NCBI RefSeq assembly: GCF_000591035.1
Contig: NC_022521.1
Coordinates: 1,116,001-1,180,000, forward strand
Source: Aeropyrum camini SY1 = JCM 12091
GTDB taxonomy: Archaea > Thermoproteota > Thermoprotei_A > Sulfolobales > Acidilobaceae
Direction of reading: 5' to 3'
DNA: 64,000 nt
The position numbers were made by a program, and so were the translations under genes. The first letter of the stretch is position 1; each line of letters starts with the position of its first letter. The notes beneath the pieces were generated by a model, which saw nothing but the letters and a program-made list of their open reading frames with translations, did not search any database and was not told the DNA's origin. Below are positions 32,000 to 41,156 of this stretch, in pieces.

Positions 32000-32719
32000 G
32001 TGTCGGGGGCCACGGCCAGGCTTGTCAGAGAGTATGTTATGGGAGATCCCGTTCTGCTCGAGTGCCTCAGGAAGGGCATAGTCAACTACAGCGCTCTAGC
32101 CAGAAGGCTAGCCGAGGACCTCGAGAAGGCTACTGGAGAGAGGCATAGTGTTGTAGCGGTTAAGATGGCCCTTGTGAGGCTCGCCGAGAAGCTTGAGTCA
32201 GAGCCTATAGGGCAGATTGAGAGGATAATAGCCGCTAGCGCTCTCGCCGTGCAAGATTATATATCAGTTGTAACTGTTCCTAGAGAGAGTATAACTAGGG
32301 CGCTTAAAATTGTATCACAGCTGGGCGAGAACTCCAGGTTTATACAGTTCGTCCAGAGCCTCAGGACGGCAACCATAATCATAGCCTCGGAGGACAAGGA
32401 TAAAGTCCTGGAGAACCTGCCGAACGTTATAGAAGTTATAGACGGCCAGAGCGCCGTTATACTTGTGAGCCCTAGAAGCATAGTCACAACGCCCGGGGTA
32501 GTCGCCTATATAACGGGGTTCCTGGCCCGGAGCGGGATAAACATAACCCAGGTTATATCCTGCTATGTCGACACCATACTCGTCCTCAACTCGGAGGAGG
32601 CTAGCAAGGCCTACACCCTCCTCCACAGGCTCATAGAGAGCCTGAGGACGAAGTACAGCGTGGCTAGGACGGCGGTCGGAACCGGTGGAGGCTCCACACA
32701 GCCCCAGTTTAGGGGCTAG
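32000..32719 (+). CDS. ACT-domain protein with helical N-terminal domain, possible amino-acid-responsive regulator
   Basis: About 239 aa. The N-terminal ~80 residues are helical and basic (NYSALARRLAEDLEKATG, VKMALVRLAEKL), compatible with a helix-turn-helix. The C-terminal part has an ACT-like beta-alpha-beta pattern with VAYITGFLARSGINITQVISCYVDTILVL, the usual ligand-binding helix and glycine. The tail GTGGGSTQPQFRG is disordered. It stands divergent from an amino-acid transporter. GTG 32000 or 31997 follows GGGGTG. No enzyme domain is attached, so regulation is the simplest idea but is not shown. Confidence 0.68.
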   Translation: MSGATARLVREYVMGDPVLLECLRKGIVNYSALARRLAEDLEKATGERHSVVAVKMALVRLAEKLESEPIGQIERIIAASALAVQDYISVVTVPRESITRALKIVSQLGENSRFIQFVQSLRTATIIIASEDKDKVLENLPNVIEVIDGQSAVILVSPRSIVTTPGVVAYITGFLARSGINITQVISCYVDTILVLNSEEASKAYTLLHRLIESLRTKYSVARTAVGTGGGSTQPQFRG

Positions 32720-32815
32720 GGGACGTGCAAAACTCCTCATCCCCACCCGGTAGCTAGTCTAGACTCCAGGCATTTTAAACGGGGCTAGCATCCCAGGATT
32801 TTCATCCCCCCTTCT

Positions 32816-34480
32816 TCACAGCTGCGGGACTATATCCTGGGGGACCACTATAGACCCTATAACGAAGTCTATAATCTCAACTGCTATGAATATGCTTCCA
32901 GCTGAGAGTAGGAGGTAGAGGGATAGGTAGAAGTAGAAGGATGTTTTTGAGCCTGGTGTCACTCTTGTAACCACGGCGCTGTTGACTATGACCAGTGTTG
33001 TCACGAAGACGAGGTTAAGGAGGGGGAGGAGGCTGACGTCCATGGATCTGAAGGGGAATATGGATGCTATCTCGGGGGGGAGCTGTGTTGTGAGCTGCTG
33101 CAGTATGTTGGAGAAGAGTTCTAGAAGCTTGCTCATAATCAACAGTATTATAATCGCAGCACCATGCATTATGAAGAGAGTAGAGGAGAACGTGCTGGCA
33201 ACCTGGTATCGCAGCTTCCTAAGACGGTTCATATCGTTGTGATGATCCGATATCAGAGCCCCCGCCAGGTTTGGGTCGCCTCCCGCCTCCACGGTGTCCG
33301 TGAAAATGATTATTCCTCTCCTAGCCATCTCACTCCCCGTTTCGGCCGAGAAAAGGTCCCACGCGATGGAGGGGTTTATAGAGTTCTTCAGCCTCGTGTA
33401 GAGCCTCTTTATCGGCCCCATCAATATACCCAGGTTGCTTATTAGGAGGGGCTCTAGGGCTTTCACCATGTTACCAACAGTCGAGAGGTGGCTGCCGTAG
33501 CTCCTTATGAATACCGGGAAGAACTCGTCTACATTCCTCACCTTAGACTCCTCCATCCTAGCCAGAATACCTATTGGAAGTAGAAGCAGCCCCGCGGCCG
33601 CGTAGGCCATTACCAGGCCTGTGAAGTCCAAGCCGCCCCTTAGGTAGACTATACCTGCCCCCACAGCCGCCCCAAGTGCCATGGCAAGGCCGCCAGCGGC
33701 CTTCAAGAGCCTGTACTTGAGGATCTCGGGGTCTCCCCTATACTCGAAGGGCTCTTGCTTGAGGGACATAAAGACCAGCAGGCCCAGTAGCACCGCCCCT
33801 ACAGTCACTGCTGCGTAGGAGAGGTAGAGTATCCTGGTGTCGCCGCCGAAGAAGAAGGCTAGCACCATAAACGTGGACACCAGGAAGACTAGGCTGCCAA
33901 GCATGGTTACGTATATCCCCAGCAACACCCTGGCCGAGTTCATTGTCCGGGTGTAAACGTTCTCATACTCGGCCAGCAGTGTCCTGTACTCCCTCTCGAA
34001 GAACTCCTCAACATCCTCACCAACAGCCAGAACCCCGCTCAGCCTCTGTAGTATGTTTCTTAGTATCTCCCCCTCGACAGAATCCGCCATAATCGATACT
34101 GCCTTCGGAAAGCTGTAGCCCCACTCCTTTCCCAGATCGTATATGCTTCTAAACAGCCTCGAGTACCCGCCGTATACCTGGGGGAAGTCTGCTATCGCCC
34201 TGAATATCCGGCCCACCGGTGGCTTGCCCGAGGCTACCAGCCTCATGTGGAGGAGTATGTAGAGTAGCTCGGCGTCGAGGACGTGTATCCTGGAGGCCAT
34301 CAAGTATAGCATAGCCTGGAGGCCGGCGAAAGTGAGCATTATTACTATGGCAGTCAGATAGCTTGTAGGAGGCTCCATTACGGCTGCGACAGCCCCGGCT
34401 ACGGGCAGGCCGAGAAGTATCAACCCGACCCTGTAGAAAGCCTTTCTGGCGGTAGCCCGCAGCCGGGGCACAGTTATCAC
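32816..34480 (-). CDS. arlJ: Archaellum assembly membrane platform protein ArlJ
   Basis: 554-aa polytopic membrane protein, GspF/TadC-like core: two sets of hydrophobic helices around cytoplasmic loops, with FFEREYRTLLAEYENVYTR in the first loop and DTVEAGGDPNLAGALISDH in the second. It anchors the ArlI motor ATPase in the membrane. Last gene of the archaellum operon, 8 bases after arlI. Confidence 0.93.
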   Translation of the reverse strand: MITVPRLRATARKAFYRVGLILLGLPVAGAVAAVMEPPTSYLTAIVIMLTFAGLQAMLYLMASRIHVLDAELLYILLHMRLVASGKPPVGRIFRAIADFPQVYGGYSRLFRSIYDLGKEWGYSFPKAVSIMADSVEGEILRNILQRLSGVLAVGEDVEEFFEREYRTLLAEYENVYTRTMNSARVLLGIYVTMLGSLVFLVSTFMVLAFFFGGDTRILYLSYAAVTVGAVLLGLLVFMSLKQEPFEYRGDPEILKYRLLKAAGGLAMALGAAVGAGIVYLRGGLDFTGLVMAYAAAGLLLLPIGILARMEESKVRNVDEFFPVFIRSYGSHLSTVGNMVKALEPLLISNLGILMGPIKRLYTRLKNSINPSIAWDLFSAETGSEMARRGIIIFTDTVEAGGDPNLAGALISDHHNDMNRLRKLRYQVASTFSSTLFIMHGAAIIILLIMSKLLELFSNILQQLTTQLPPEIASIFPFRSMDVSLLPLLNLVFVTTLVIVNSAVVTRVTPGSKTSFYFYLSLYLLLSAGSIFIAVEIIDFVIGSIVVPQDIVPQL

Positions 34481-34488
34481 GCCCTAGC

Positions 34489-36231
34489 CTAGTCCAACAG
34501 CTCGTCCCTCTCGAGACGCTTCAGAGCCTCCTCCACCCCGATGTTATAGGCCCTCACTATAGCCTTGTAGACGTCGAAGTAGTCTAGAATATTCTTGTCA
34601 ACAAGGGTCTGCAGGAAGCGCCTCCTCAGCTCCAGCTCCTCATATATTATAGACAACTCCCTCCTAGGTATCCCCTTCATAGTAGCTATCTTCTCCTCAA
34701 GCAGGTAGCTTGCCCCTCGGCCCGAGAATATGAACTTGTCCCTCACCGGGTCCCAGGTGAACGATGGTACAGCTGCTATAGCGCCGCTTGAGGGGTCGTA
34801 CCCTATTATCTCGTCTATCTCTAGAACCCTCCTAGCAGGGAAGCCTTTCACGTGAACGGCGCTCTGGAACCACGCTATGTTTAGGCTGTCTATGTTAGTC
34901 TTTGGAACGTTTATAGGGTGATTCGTGAGCCTCTGAAGCAGCCTGCTTAGGTTGGCTGCGTGGAACGTAGCCATCACCGGGTGCCCTGTCTGCATAGCCT
35001 GGAAGGCTATGTTACCCTCGGCACCCCTTATCTCTCCGACTATAATGTAGTTGGGCCTCTGCCTCAGGGCGGCCCTTAGAAGGTCGAACATAGTTACACT
35101 GGTCTCAGGCTTCCCAGTGTTCCTCGTGAGCTCCCTCGTCCAGTTGGGGTGGGGTAGAACTACCTCGGCTGTATCCTCTATAGTAACTATCTTGGCGTCC
35201 GGCCTTATGAAGACGGATATGGCGTTCAGGCTTGTGGTCTTGCCGCTTGCTGTCTCTCCACATATGAAAACGCTCATACCCTCCTCCAGCATCATCCACA
35301 TGTAGGCCGCTATCCTGGCGTCGAACGTGCCCCATTTTATCAGCTGTGTAACACTTATCGGAATCTTTGAGACCTTCCTTATAGTGAAGTTGCTCCCCTT
35401 GAGGCTGACGTCGCTACCGAAAACTATGTTAATCCTGCTTCCATCGGGTAGTGTAGCATCCACCACTGGCCTGGCGTGGCTTATCGGCTTACCTATCTTC
35501 TCGCCTAGCTTAAGTATAAAGTCGTCAAGCTCGCTCTCACTCTCAAACCTAATGCTTGACTCCAGGCTCCTGAACATCTTGTGCACTACATAGACGGGGC
35601 CGACTCCGTTGCAGGAAATATCCTCTAGGTAGGGGTCCCTGAGGAATGGTTCCAGAGGGCCGACTCCAACCTTCTCCCTTATGAAATGGTATTTCAGGTA
35701 ATTATAGTACTTCTCAGGCACTACTATGCGGCCACGCTTGACAGCATACTGCCAGCTACCGTTGCCGCCGTCACCACCCCCTAGATTCTCTGTAGAGGTT
35801 ACCGTGACAACCTTATCGAGAGCGGCCAGGAGAATCCTCTTCTTCTCCTGGCTACTCCTCGGGGCATCTTCCTCGCTCAGAACAAAGGCTATCCTATAGT
35901 CTATAAGCCTAACAAGGTCCTCAGGGGGCTTCGGGGGCTCCACAACGACATACTTGTTGTACCCGCTCTCCGACAAAGGATCGTTGTAGGCGTGTATGAA
36001 TATGCCGAAGCCCACTGGGTATACCACGTTGAACTCTCTCGCGTTCTTCATGGTAGAAGGAATCTTCTCCACCAGCTCCGGCTCCTCCCTGCCGGTATCC
36101 GAGGTAAACCTCCTTATATACTCCTCCAGATACTCCGGCCTGTCCCCGAACTCGGGCTCGCTAACCTCAATATCCCTAAGCCCCCTCCCACGCCGCCTCC
36201 CAAACACCCTTAGGAACGACAAGCCACTCAC
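34489..36231 (-). CDS. arlI: Archaellum motor/assembly ATPase ArlI
   Basis: Secretion-type ATPase that powers archaellum assembly and rotation, 580 aa. Walker A lies in FICGETASGKTTSLN, the Asp box in KIVTIEDTAEVVLPHPNW, Walker B in YIIVGEIRGAEG and the His box in TGHPVMATFHA. The N-terminal ~130 residues contain the extension typical of ArlI. It lies 5 bases after arlH and 8 before arlJ. Confidence 0.95.
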   Translation of the reverse strand: MSGLSFLRVFGRRRGRGLRDIEVSEPEFGDRPEYLEEYIRRFTSDTGREEPELVEKIPSTMKNAREFNVVYPVGFGIFIHAYNDPLSESGYNKYVVVEPPKPPEDLVRLIDYRIAFVLSEEDAPRSSQEKKRILLAALDKVVTVTSTENLGGGDGGNGSWQYAVKRGRIVVPEKYYNYLKYHFIREKVGVGPLEPFLRDPYLEDISCNGVGPVYVVHKMFRSLESSIRFESESELDDFILKLGEKIGKPISHARPVVDATLPDGSRINIVFGSDVSLKGSNFTIRKVSKIPISVTQLIKWGTFDARIAAYMWMMLEEGMSVFICGETASGKTTSLNAISVFIRPDAKIVTIEDTAEVVLPHPNWTRELTRNTGKPETSVTMFDLLRAALRQRPNYIIVGEIRGAEGNIAFQAMQTGHPVMATFHAANLSRLLQRLTNHPINVPKTNIDSLNIAWFQSAVHVKGFPARRVLEIDEIIGYDPSSGAIAAVPSFTWDPVRDKFIFSGRGASYLLEEKIATMKGIPRRELSIIYEELELRRRFLQTLVDKNILDYFDVYKAIVRAYNIGVEEALKRLERDELLD

Positions 36232-36236
36232 CCCCC

Positions 36237-36968
36237 TTAGACGCTCGCCAGGGCTATCGGGACTAGCTTTATCCCGAAGGATGGGTCCACGTCAAACGTT
36301 ATGGTCGGGTCGAACTGGCTTCTAGCCCCCTTGAGCTTCACAATCTTCAAAACCTTCACTGTCTTGCCAGCAAGGCTTGCTAGAGAGAGCTTCATGTATC
36401 CATCGCAGGTTGCCCTAGCCCTGGTGGTTAGGTCCTCCCTGAGGACGCCTTCGTGGAGGGTAAGTATGACTAGCTTGCCCCTGTCCGCTATTAGCCTTAC
36501 CGTGTTGAAGAAGTTGAGAACTCTTATGGGAGATGAGTAGATCGCCATGTGGCTCAGGCTATCCACTACGAGGACCTCGTACCTGTGTGACTCGGAGTCG
36601 AGGAACCTCGAGATCATGTCGAGTAGAACAGTGGCGCTCCGGCGCCCCCATCTAGACCCCTCGAACTGGGTAGAGTATACGTCAAGCCTCCCCTTGAGGA
36701 AATGCTCTGTTAAGCTTATCCCGGCCGCTTCGCTCTTCAGGATGTACCCCCTTATAGTTGACTCTGTGACTATAGCCAGGCCTCTGAGGCCCATATCCAG
36801 CGCTCCCTTCAAGAAGAGCTGTGACAAGGCTGTCTTTCCCGTGCCGTGGGGGCCTTCGATAATGAGTAGGCTGGGGAAAGGCACACCCCCACCCAGCTTT
36901 ATATCGAACTCTTCATTCCCGGTTGGAACTATCTCAACCTTACCGTTTACCCTCCCGTTCGACGCCAA
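36237..36968 (-). CDS. arlH: Archaellum KaiC-like ATP-binding protein ArlH
   Basis: 243 aa RecA/KaiC-fold protein. Walker A is EGPHGTGKTALSQ and the Walker B-like strand is YEVLVVDSLSHMAIYS. In the archaellum motor ArlH binds ATP and contacts ArlI and the cytosolic ring. Start and stop lie within a few bases of the neighbouring arlF and arlI genes. Confidence 0.93.
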   Translation of the reverse strand: MASNGRVNGKVEIVPTGNEEFDIKLGGGVPFPSLLIIEGPHGTGKTALSQLFLKGALDMGLRGLAIVTESTIRGYILKSEAAGISLTEHFLKGRLDVYSTQFEGSRWGRRSATVLLDMISRFLDSESHRYEVLVVDSLSHMAIYSSPIRVLNFFNTVRLIADRGKLVILTLHEGVLREDLTTRARATCDGYMKLSLASLAGKTVKVLKIVKLKGARSQFDPTITFDVDPSFGIKLVPIALASV

Positions 36969-36974
36969 GGCTCC

Positions 36975-37523
36975 TCACCTTAGGTATGAGAATAGTGCTC
37001 TCGAGCCTGTGGAGTAGGTGAAGATTATTGTGACCTCGTCCATCTCTAGAGAAACTATTGTATTCTTTGTGCTCTGGCTTAGGTTTATGTCGAGGACGAT
37101 TGTCTCTCCGGGGTATACAGGCTCCCCGCCGATGTATGTAACGTATGTGATACCCCTGTCAGCGTCGATCCTTCCTATGAGTGTGGGCATCCATTCAGCA
37201 CCGTAGTCGAGGGGGAGGGAGAGCGTGATACCCGTCCTAGAATTCTTGAAGACTATTATGAGGTCTGACGACGCGAAATCCCATATCGGCCTGGATCCTG
37301 TATTAATTATTTCAACCGCTTCTGGTATATCGAACTGGTCCACGTAAACCCTGTACACTTCAAGCTGAATGCCAGAGTACATGTTTTCCTTCATTATCTT
37401 CTCGTTGAAGTTCTCTGCAACCAGCGTGTCAACTGAGGATACTAGATAGCCTCCTACCAGGGCGAGAACAGCGATAAGCGCTATACCCACTATAGCCCCC
37501 GAAACGGCGGTAGACACCCCCAC
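36975..37523 (-). CDS. arlF: Archaellum stator protein ArlF
   Basis: 182 aa. One N-terminal TM helix (AVSGAIVGIALIAVLALVGGYLVSS) precedes an extracytoplasmic beta-sandwich domain, an organisation shared with ArlG. In Sulfolobus these proteins form filaments in the pseudoperiplasm that anchor the motor to the S-layer. F and G names are given by order in the operon (arlB-X-G-F-H-I-J); sequence alone separates them only weakly. Confidence 0.82.
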   Translation of the reverse strand: MGVSTAVSGAIVGIALIAVLALVGGYLVSSVDTLVAENFNEKIMKENMYSGIQLEVYRVYVDQFDIPEAVEIINTGSRPIWDFASSDLIIVFKNSRTGITLSLPLDYGAEWMPTLIGRIDADRGITYVTYIGGEPVYPGETIVLDINLSQSTKNTIVSLEMDEVTIIFTYSTGSRALFSYLR

Positions 37524-37530
37524 CGCCCAG

Positions 37531-38016
37531 TCACCCCGCAGGCTCTACGAACGACATCTTCGCGCCGGTGGGGGTTACGAGTATAAGCTTAACCGGGTTC
37601 GCGTACGCAGATGGAGGGTAGGCCACAATTTCGATGAGCTCGCCCACGTCCCATACCCCATCCTGGGAGCCGTGCTCAACGTAGCTCCAGGTACCCTGGC
37701 CCCCCGTAGTGCTATAGGTGTAGTAGTCGAGCTCGCCACCGTATGGGCCGAGGAAAACCTCCATTCTCTCGAGATTAGTCATCGGGGTGAGACCAGTATT
37801 CTTTAAATATATCCTGTATACATTGCCCGCATCATCGTACACTATGTAGACCAGGGTAACTTCCGTCCTCATCTTATCGGATATGCTCTTATAGATTGAC
37901 TGGAGAGAGTTTCCAATCTCGTACGAGCTGAAAATTGCTATCCCCGCGAAAAGACTGGCCATAGTCACCGCAACTATGGTGAGGAGGGCGTGGGCTATTA
38001 CTGTTGATTCTCCCAT
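37531..38016 (-). CDS. arlG: Archaellum stator protein ArlG
   Basis: 161 aa. N-terminal TM helix (ALLTIVAVTMASLFAGIAIFS) followed by a beta domain with VYRIYLKNTGLTPMTNLERMEVFLG. Same plan as its downstream neighbour ArlF, with which it is thought to form the stator. The ATG lies inside the end of the preceding gene (19-base overlap), so translation is likely coupled. Confidence 0.82.
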   Translation of the reverse strand: MGESTVIAHALLTIVAVTMASLFAGIAIFSSYEIGNSLQSIYKSISDKMRTEVTLVYIVYDDAGNVYRIYLKNTGLTPMTNLERMEVFLGPYGGELDYYTYSTTGGQGTWSYVEHGSQDGVWDVGELIEIVAYPPSAYANPVKLILVTPTGAKMSFVEPAG

Positions 38017-38774
38017 CTCCTACCACCAAGAAGCCTCACCACAAGCCTAAACACTTCCTTCTCAAATTCTTCATCCCTGACCCCAAGGCTCCTAGCTATG
38101 CTGTAGACAGCTATGATCTGCTCCTCGGGTGTGAGGCCTAGCTTCCTGGCCTCCCTCATCAGGTCTATATACTTTCTAACAACCTCCCTCCTCCTCCCAT
38201 CAAGCTGCCCCGAAGCCTCTAGCAAATCAATTATCTTCTCCAGGACCTCTGGAGGCATGCTCTCTCCTAGGTTCCAGAGAGTCTTGGCAACATCTACCAG
38301 ATCAGCAATGCTGGGGTGACCACCCACTCCACCAGGCTTAGAGATATTCTTGACGGTGGCCTCGTAAACACTCCCGAAGCGCTCGAAACTATCGGCCTCG
38401 AAAGGATGACCCTCCATATCCTCTCTAGAGGCCTCACTTTCACTACCGCTATTATCACCCGGGGTCTCAATAGCCTTCTGGGGCTTAGGGGTATGTGAGC
38501 TGCTATTCTCGCTGCTTCCAGGGCTTGTTGCCTGAGATAATCTCGGATACGAGCTAGACAAGGGGATGTTGGGTGTGAATATCCTGGGGGAGGCGCTTAC
38601 AGGGGCGAGCTCCTCCTCACCCCCCTTCTCACCATCATTGCCCTCACCCTCATCAACCATAACCTTCCTCAAAGGGTTCCTAGACTCAAGAAGCATACTC
38701 CTAAGCTCTAGAACAACCTCTCTTAGGGACTCAAGAAGCTCCTTAAGCTCCTTGTCGCTGTCCCCACCTCCCAT
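37998..38774 (-). CDS. Soluble protein in the ArlX position of the archaellum operon
   Basis: About 258 aa. A short helical, Leu-rich start (ELKELLESLREVVLELRSML) leads into a long low-complexity Ser/Pro/Glu-rich linker (about residues 50-140) and a C-terminal helical domain of about 110 aa (PSIADLVDVAKTLWNLGESM onward). Sulfolobus ArlX forms a ring around the motor and begins with a TM helix; none is visible here, nor a clear ArlC/D/E domain. It probably plays the cytosolic-ring role, by position only. ATG 38774 has GGGGGTG 10 bases before it; GTG 38822 is possible. Confidence 0.72.
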   Translation of the reverse strand: MGGGDSDKELKELLESLREVVLELRSMLLESRNPLRKVMVDEGEGNDGEKGGEEELAPVSASPRIFTPNIPLSSSYPRLSQATSPGSSENSSSHTPKPQKAIETPGDNSGSESEASREDMEGHPFEADSFERFGSVYEATVKNISKPGGVGGHPSIADLVDVAKTLWNLGESMPPEVLEKIIDLLEASGQLDGRRREVVRKYIDLMREARKLGLTPEEQIIAVYSIARSLGVRDEEFEKEVFRLVVRLLGGRRWENQQ

Positions 38775-38893
38775 GCTGGCCACCCCCAGTGCTTCCCTCC
38801 AACTACCCAGGTCGGCTTCCACACCTCTCCAAGCGTCATCGAAGCAATCTACCTTAAACTTACAAATAATATTATAAAAAAATGTTTTATATT

Positions 38894-38911
38894 ACAAAAA
38901 AATTGTTTTTG
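38894..38911 (-). terminator. T-rich terminator after arlB
   Basis: Directly after the arlB stop the minus strand reads CCAAAAACAATTTTTTTG. U-rich tracts of this kind terminate archaeal RNA polymerase. Only part of the transcripts needs to stop here, which would give a flagellin excess over motor proteins; a further TATA-like stretch (TTATAATATTATT, about 38867-38880) could restart transcription. Confidence 0.5.
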
Positions 38912-38912
38912 G

Positions 38913-39536
38913 CTAGCCAAGGCTCACAGCACCATCCGTCGGGAGGGAGGCGGGAATCATCCTCTCTACCGTCAGGGCAGCCCCCTGGATAGGCCTTATC
39001 TCAACCTTAAACTCATCATAGCTGTTTAGCGATGCTGGTAGCTCCATGACCAGTAGGCCCTTCTCGCCATGCTCCAGTACACTGTCTCCATCGCCGTTGA
39101 ATATCACAAGGTAAGCGAATCCAGCTGTGCATGCTCCATCGATGGTGGTGTCATTTATTATCGTGGAAAGCTTGCTGTCGGCTAGGGTGCTGCCGTCGAA
39201 GACTCCACAGTAGGCGTTCTCGTAGAAGCCGCTCGGCAGCATAACCCTGACAGTAGCCTTATCAACCGACATGTCAACACCCTCCCTGCCGGGCGATACC
39301 TTGAGGGGGACGGCTACGGCGTCAACGCTCCCTGTGGCTACATGGGCTATTACGCTGCCGTCAACCTCAAGGGCGGAGGTAGCCTCCTCAAGACCCCTCT
39401 GCATGACCTCCTTGCTCTTCTGAGTGGTGAACAGACCCATGTTCAGGGCGACGAAAGCCAGCGCCGCAGCCACTATCACGAAAGCTATCAGAACTATCGC
39501 AGCCTCAATACCCACAATACCTTTACGCCGCCTCAC
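38913..39536 (-). CDS. arlB: Archaellin (archaellum filament protein)
   Basis: 207 aa. Class III (type IV pilin-like) signal: RRRKG followed by [25 protein letters not shown], with cleavage expected after the Gly by the archaeal prepilin peptidase. The hydrophobic helix packs in the filament core and the beta domain ([20 protein letters not shown] onward) is outside. Two Cys residues (YCGVF, GACTAG) may form a disulfide. Only one archaellin gene is seen. GTG 39536 follows GGGTG. Confidence 0.94.
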   Translation of the reverse strand: MRRRKGIVGIEAAIVLIAFVIVAAALAFVALNMGLFTTQKSKEVMQRGLEEATSALEVDGSVIAHVATGSVDAVAVPLKVSPGREGVDMSVDKATVRVMLPSGFYENAYCGVFDGSTLADSKLSTIINDTTIDGACTAGFAYLVIFNGDGDSVLEHGEKGLLVMELPASLNSYDEFKVEIRPIQGAALTVERMIPASLPTDGAVSLG

Positions 39537-39565
39537 GATCTCGCACCCTTTTGTCGCTTGGGCCA

Positions 39566-39575
39566 GTTATAATAG
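39566..39575 (-). promoter_or_regulatory. TATA box of the archaellum operon
   Basis: CTATTATAAC on the minus strand lies 30-39 bases upstream of the arlB GTG. Initiation about 25 bases downstream gives a very short leader that still contains AGGGTG. The position and the AT-rich sequence within a GC-rich region support the call. Confidence 0.55.
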
Positions 39576-39756
39576 ATAGTCTCTTTGTTCTGTAGAGGCT
39601 GATCCTCGTGGCGTAATACCCGGCCGTCCACAAGTATTTAAGGGAGTTCTATCTGGGAGGCTCGTTCCCCCGGTTTTTGCGTCTAGCCGGGTGTTCAAAA
39701 ACGGTATTACAGCGGGTGAGCCTAGTTTAAAAGGGGGATCCTGCCGCCTGCGGGAT

Positions 39757-40404
39757 TTACTTGGTCTTGCTCTGGGCTGCAGCTTTCCGGGATACCCTAG
39801 AGTAGGCTGCTAGCCCTGCGAGTGCTGTGGCTGTGCCTGCGGCTATGAGCATGTGCTCAGGGGTTCTAGAGTAGCCTTCAACCTTGTAATCCAGGGTGAA
39901 GCCTATCTCGCTGCCGAGGGGTACTGCTACTATGGCTAGCGACGTGCCGGGCTTTATCCTCGCCTCCGCCTCTGCTACCCCGGCTTGCGGCTCCACCTCC
40001 TCGACAGCCCCTATGGTGGGTAGGAGCTGTATCGTCTGTTGGCTAGCCTTCACCACGCCCCACCCATAGACTATACCAGCCCTTATGTCTGGCTCGACGT
40101 TTCTCCCTGTTATCTCTATGTTTATCGCCGCCAGGGCGTCGAACAGCATGAGGGGGTCTCCCGAGACTGTGAGGAGGTAGGCCCGGCCCACGCCCTCCAG
40201 CCGTACATCCAGCGTGCCTGAGGATGCTGTGGGCATGGCTGCTATGACCGCGGCCCCCCCGGTGCCCACTGGTATTGTGCCTGACCAGATGCTCTCGGTC
40301 TTGACTCCCCAGAGGCTGGCGGCTAGGCCGGCTACTATCAGTATAACGCCTAGCGCCGCTAGCAGTCTGGCGGCTAGGCCCGCGAGTATCCTCCCCGTCT
40401 TCAA
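39757..40404 (-). CDS. Membrane protein of an ABC exporter operon
   Basis: 215 aa. N-terminal TM helix (LLAALGVILIVAGLAASLWGV), a beta-rich extracytoplasmic part of about 130 residues and a C-terminal TM helix (MLIAAGTATALAGLAAYS) ending in a basic tail (KAAAQSKTK). No family was recognised. The TTG start overlaps the stop of the permease gene (TTGA), so it is translationally coupled to the ABC transporter and probably an accessory subunit. Confidence 0.72.
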   Translation of the reverse strand: MKTGRILAGLAARLLAALGVILIVAGLAASLWGVKTESIWSGTIPVGTGGAAVIAAMPTASSGTLDVRLEGVGRAYLLTVSGDPLMLFDALAAINIEITGRNVEPDIRAGIVYGWGVVKASQQTIQLLPTIGAVEEVEPQAGVAEAEARIKPGTSLAIVAVPLGSEIGFTLDYKVEGYSRTPEHMLIAAGTATALAGLAAYSRVSRKAAAQSKTK

Positions 40405-41156
40405 GGCTCTAGCCTCCTGGTGAAGTATGATAGGGCTGAGGAGGCGGCTGCCAGGGCTAGCAGGGGTACTAGGAGGGGCTGCCAGGGCTGTATCTCGCCC
40501 CCGCCGTAGTAGAGCACCACCACTCCTGGGAGGTATGAGGCCGTACCCAGGTCCACCAGTATCTGGCTCCCGGTCACCCTGCCGAGGAGGTAGAGGAGTG
40601 TCGAGGCTACTACTATGTATGCGAAGTAGAACGCCACGCTCAGTATGCCGCTCGTCCCGGGGCTGCGGGTGGCAAGGGCTATTAGCATGAAGAAGGAGCC
40701 GTACATGACCGCCTGGACTGTGTAGGCTAGGAATGTGGATAGGTACTCTACGGGGCTGCCTATGGCCACGGGCAGCATGACTATGGCTACAGCTATTGTC
40801 GGCGCGCCTAGTATAACCAGGCTGGGTACTAGCACTCTGCTGGTGTAGAGGGCTATGGCTAGGTGGAGCCTGTTGACAGGGTAGGAGGCCAGTAGCTGGA
40901 GCAGCCCGTTCTCCATCATACCAGTTATACCCGCGGCGCCTCGGAGGGCTAGGAATATGGTTGCCGCGAAGAGCGTGGGGTCTAGGGCGTAGCTCAGCAT
41001 GTATGAGGCGCTTGTGAAGGGCTGGATTACTACGAGGACGGAGGCTAGACTACCAACTATAACTACGAGGACATCCAGCCCCGGGGGCTTGAGGGTGTCC
41101 ATAAGGTCGACGAGGGCTATTACCCCGGTCCTCCTCAGCGCTCCCGGCCTGCTCAA
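40401..41156 (-). CDS. ABC-2 type exporter permease
   Basis: 251 aa with about six TM helices (VLVVIVGSLASVLVVI onward). The frame is open far upstream, but the coding part begins at TTG 41156, which overlaps the ATPase stop as TTGA and has GGAGGAGG about 10 bases upstream. The upstream part of the open frame is an antisense-like shadow of the ATPase. It exports an unknown substrate with the neighbouring ATPase. Confidence 0.82.
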   Translation of the reverse strand: MSRPGALRRTGVIALVDLMDTLKPPGLDVLVVIVGSLASVLVVIQPFTSASYMLSYALDPTLFAATIFLALRGAAGITGMMENGLLQLLASYPVNRLHLAIALYTSRVLVPSLVILGAPTIAVAIVMLPVAIGSPVEYLSTFLAYTVQAVMYGSFFMLIALATRSPGTSGILSVAFYFAYIVVASTLLYLLGRVTGSQILVDLGTASYLPGVVVLYYGGGEIQPWQPLLVPLLALAAASSALSYFTRRLEP

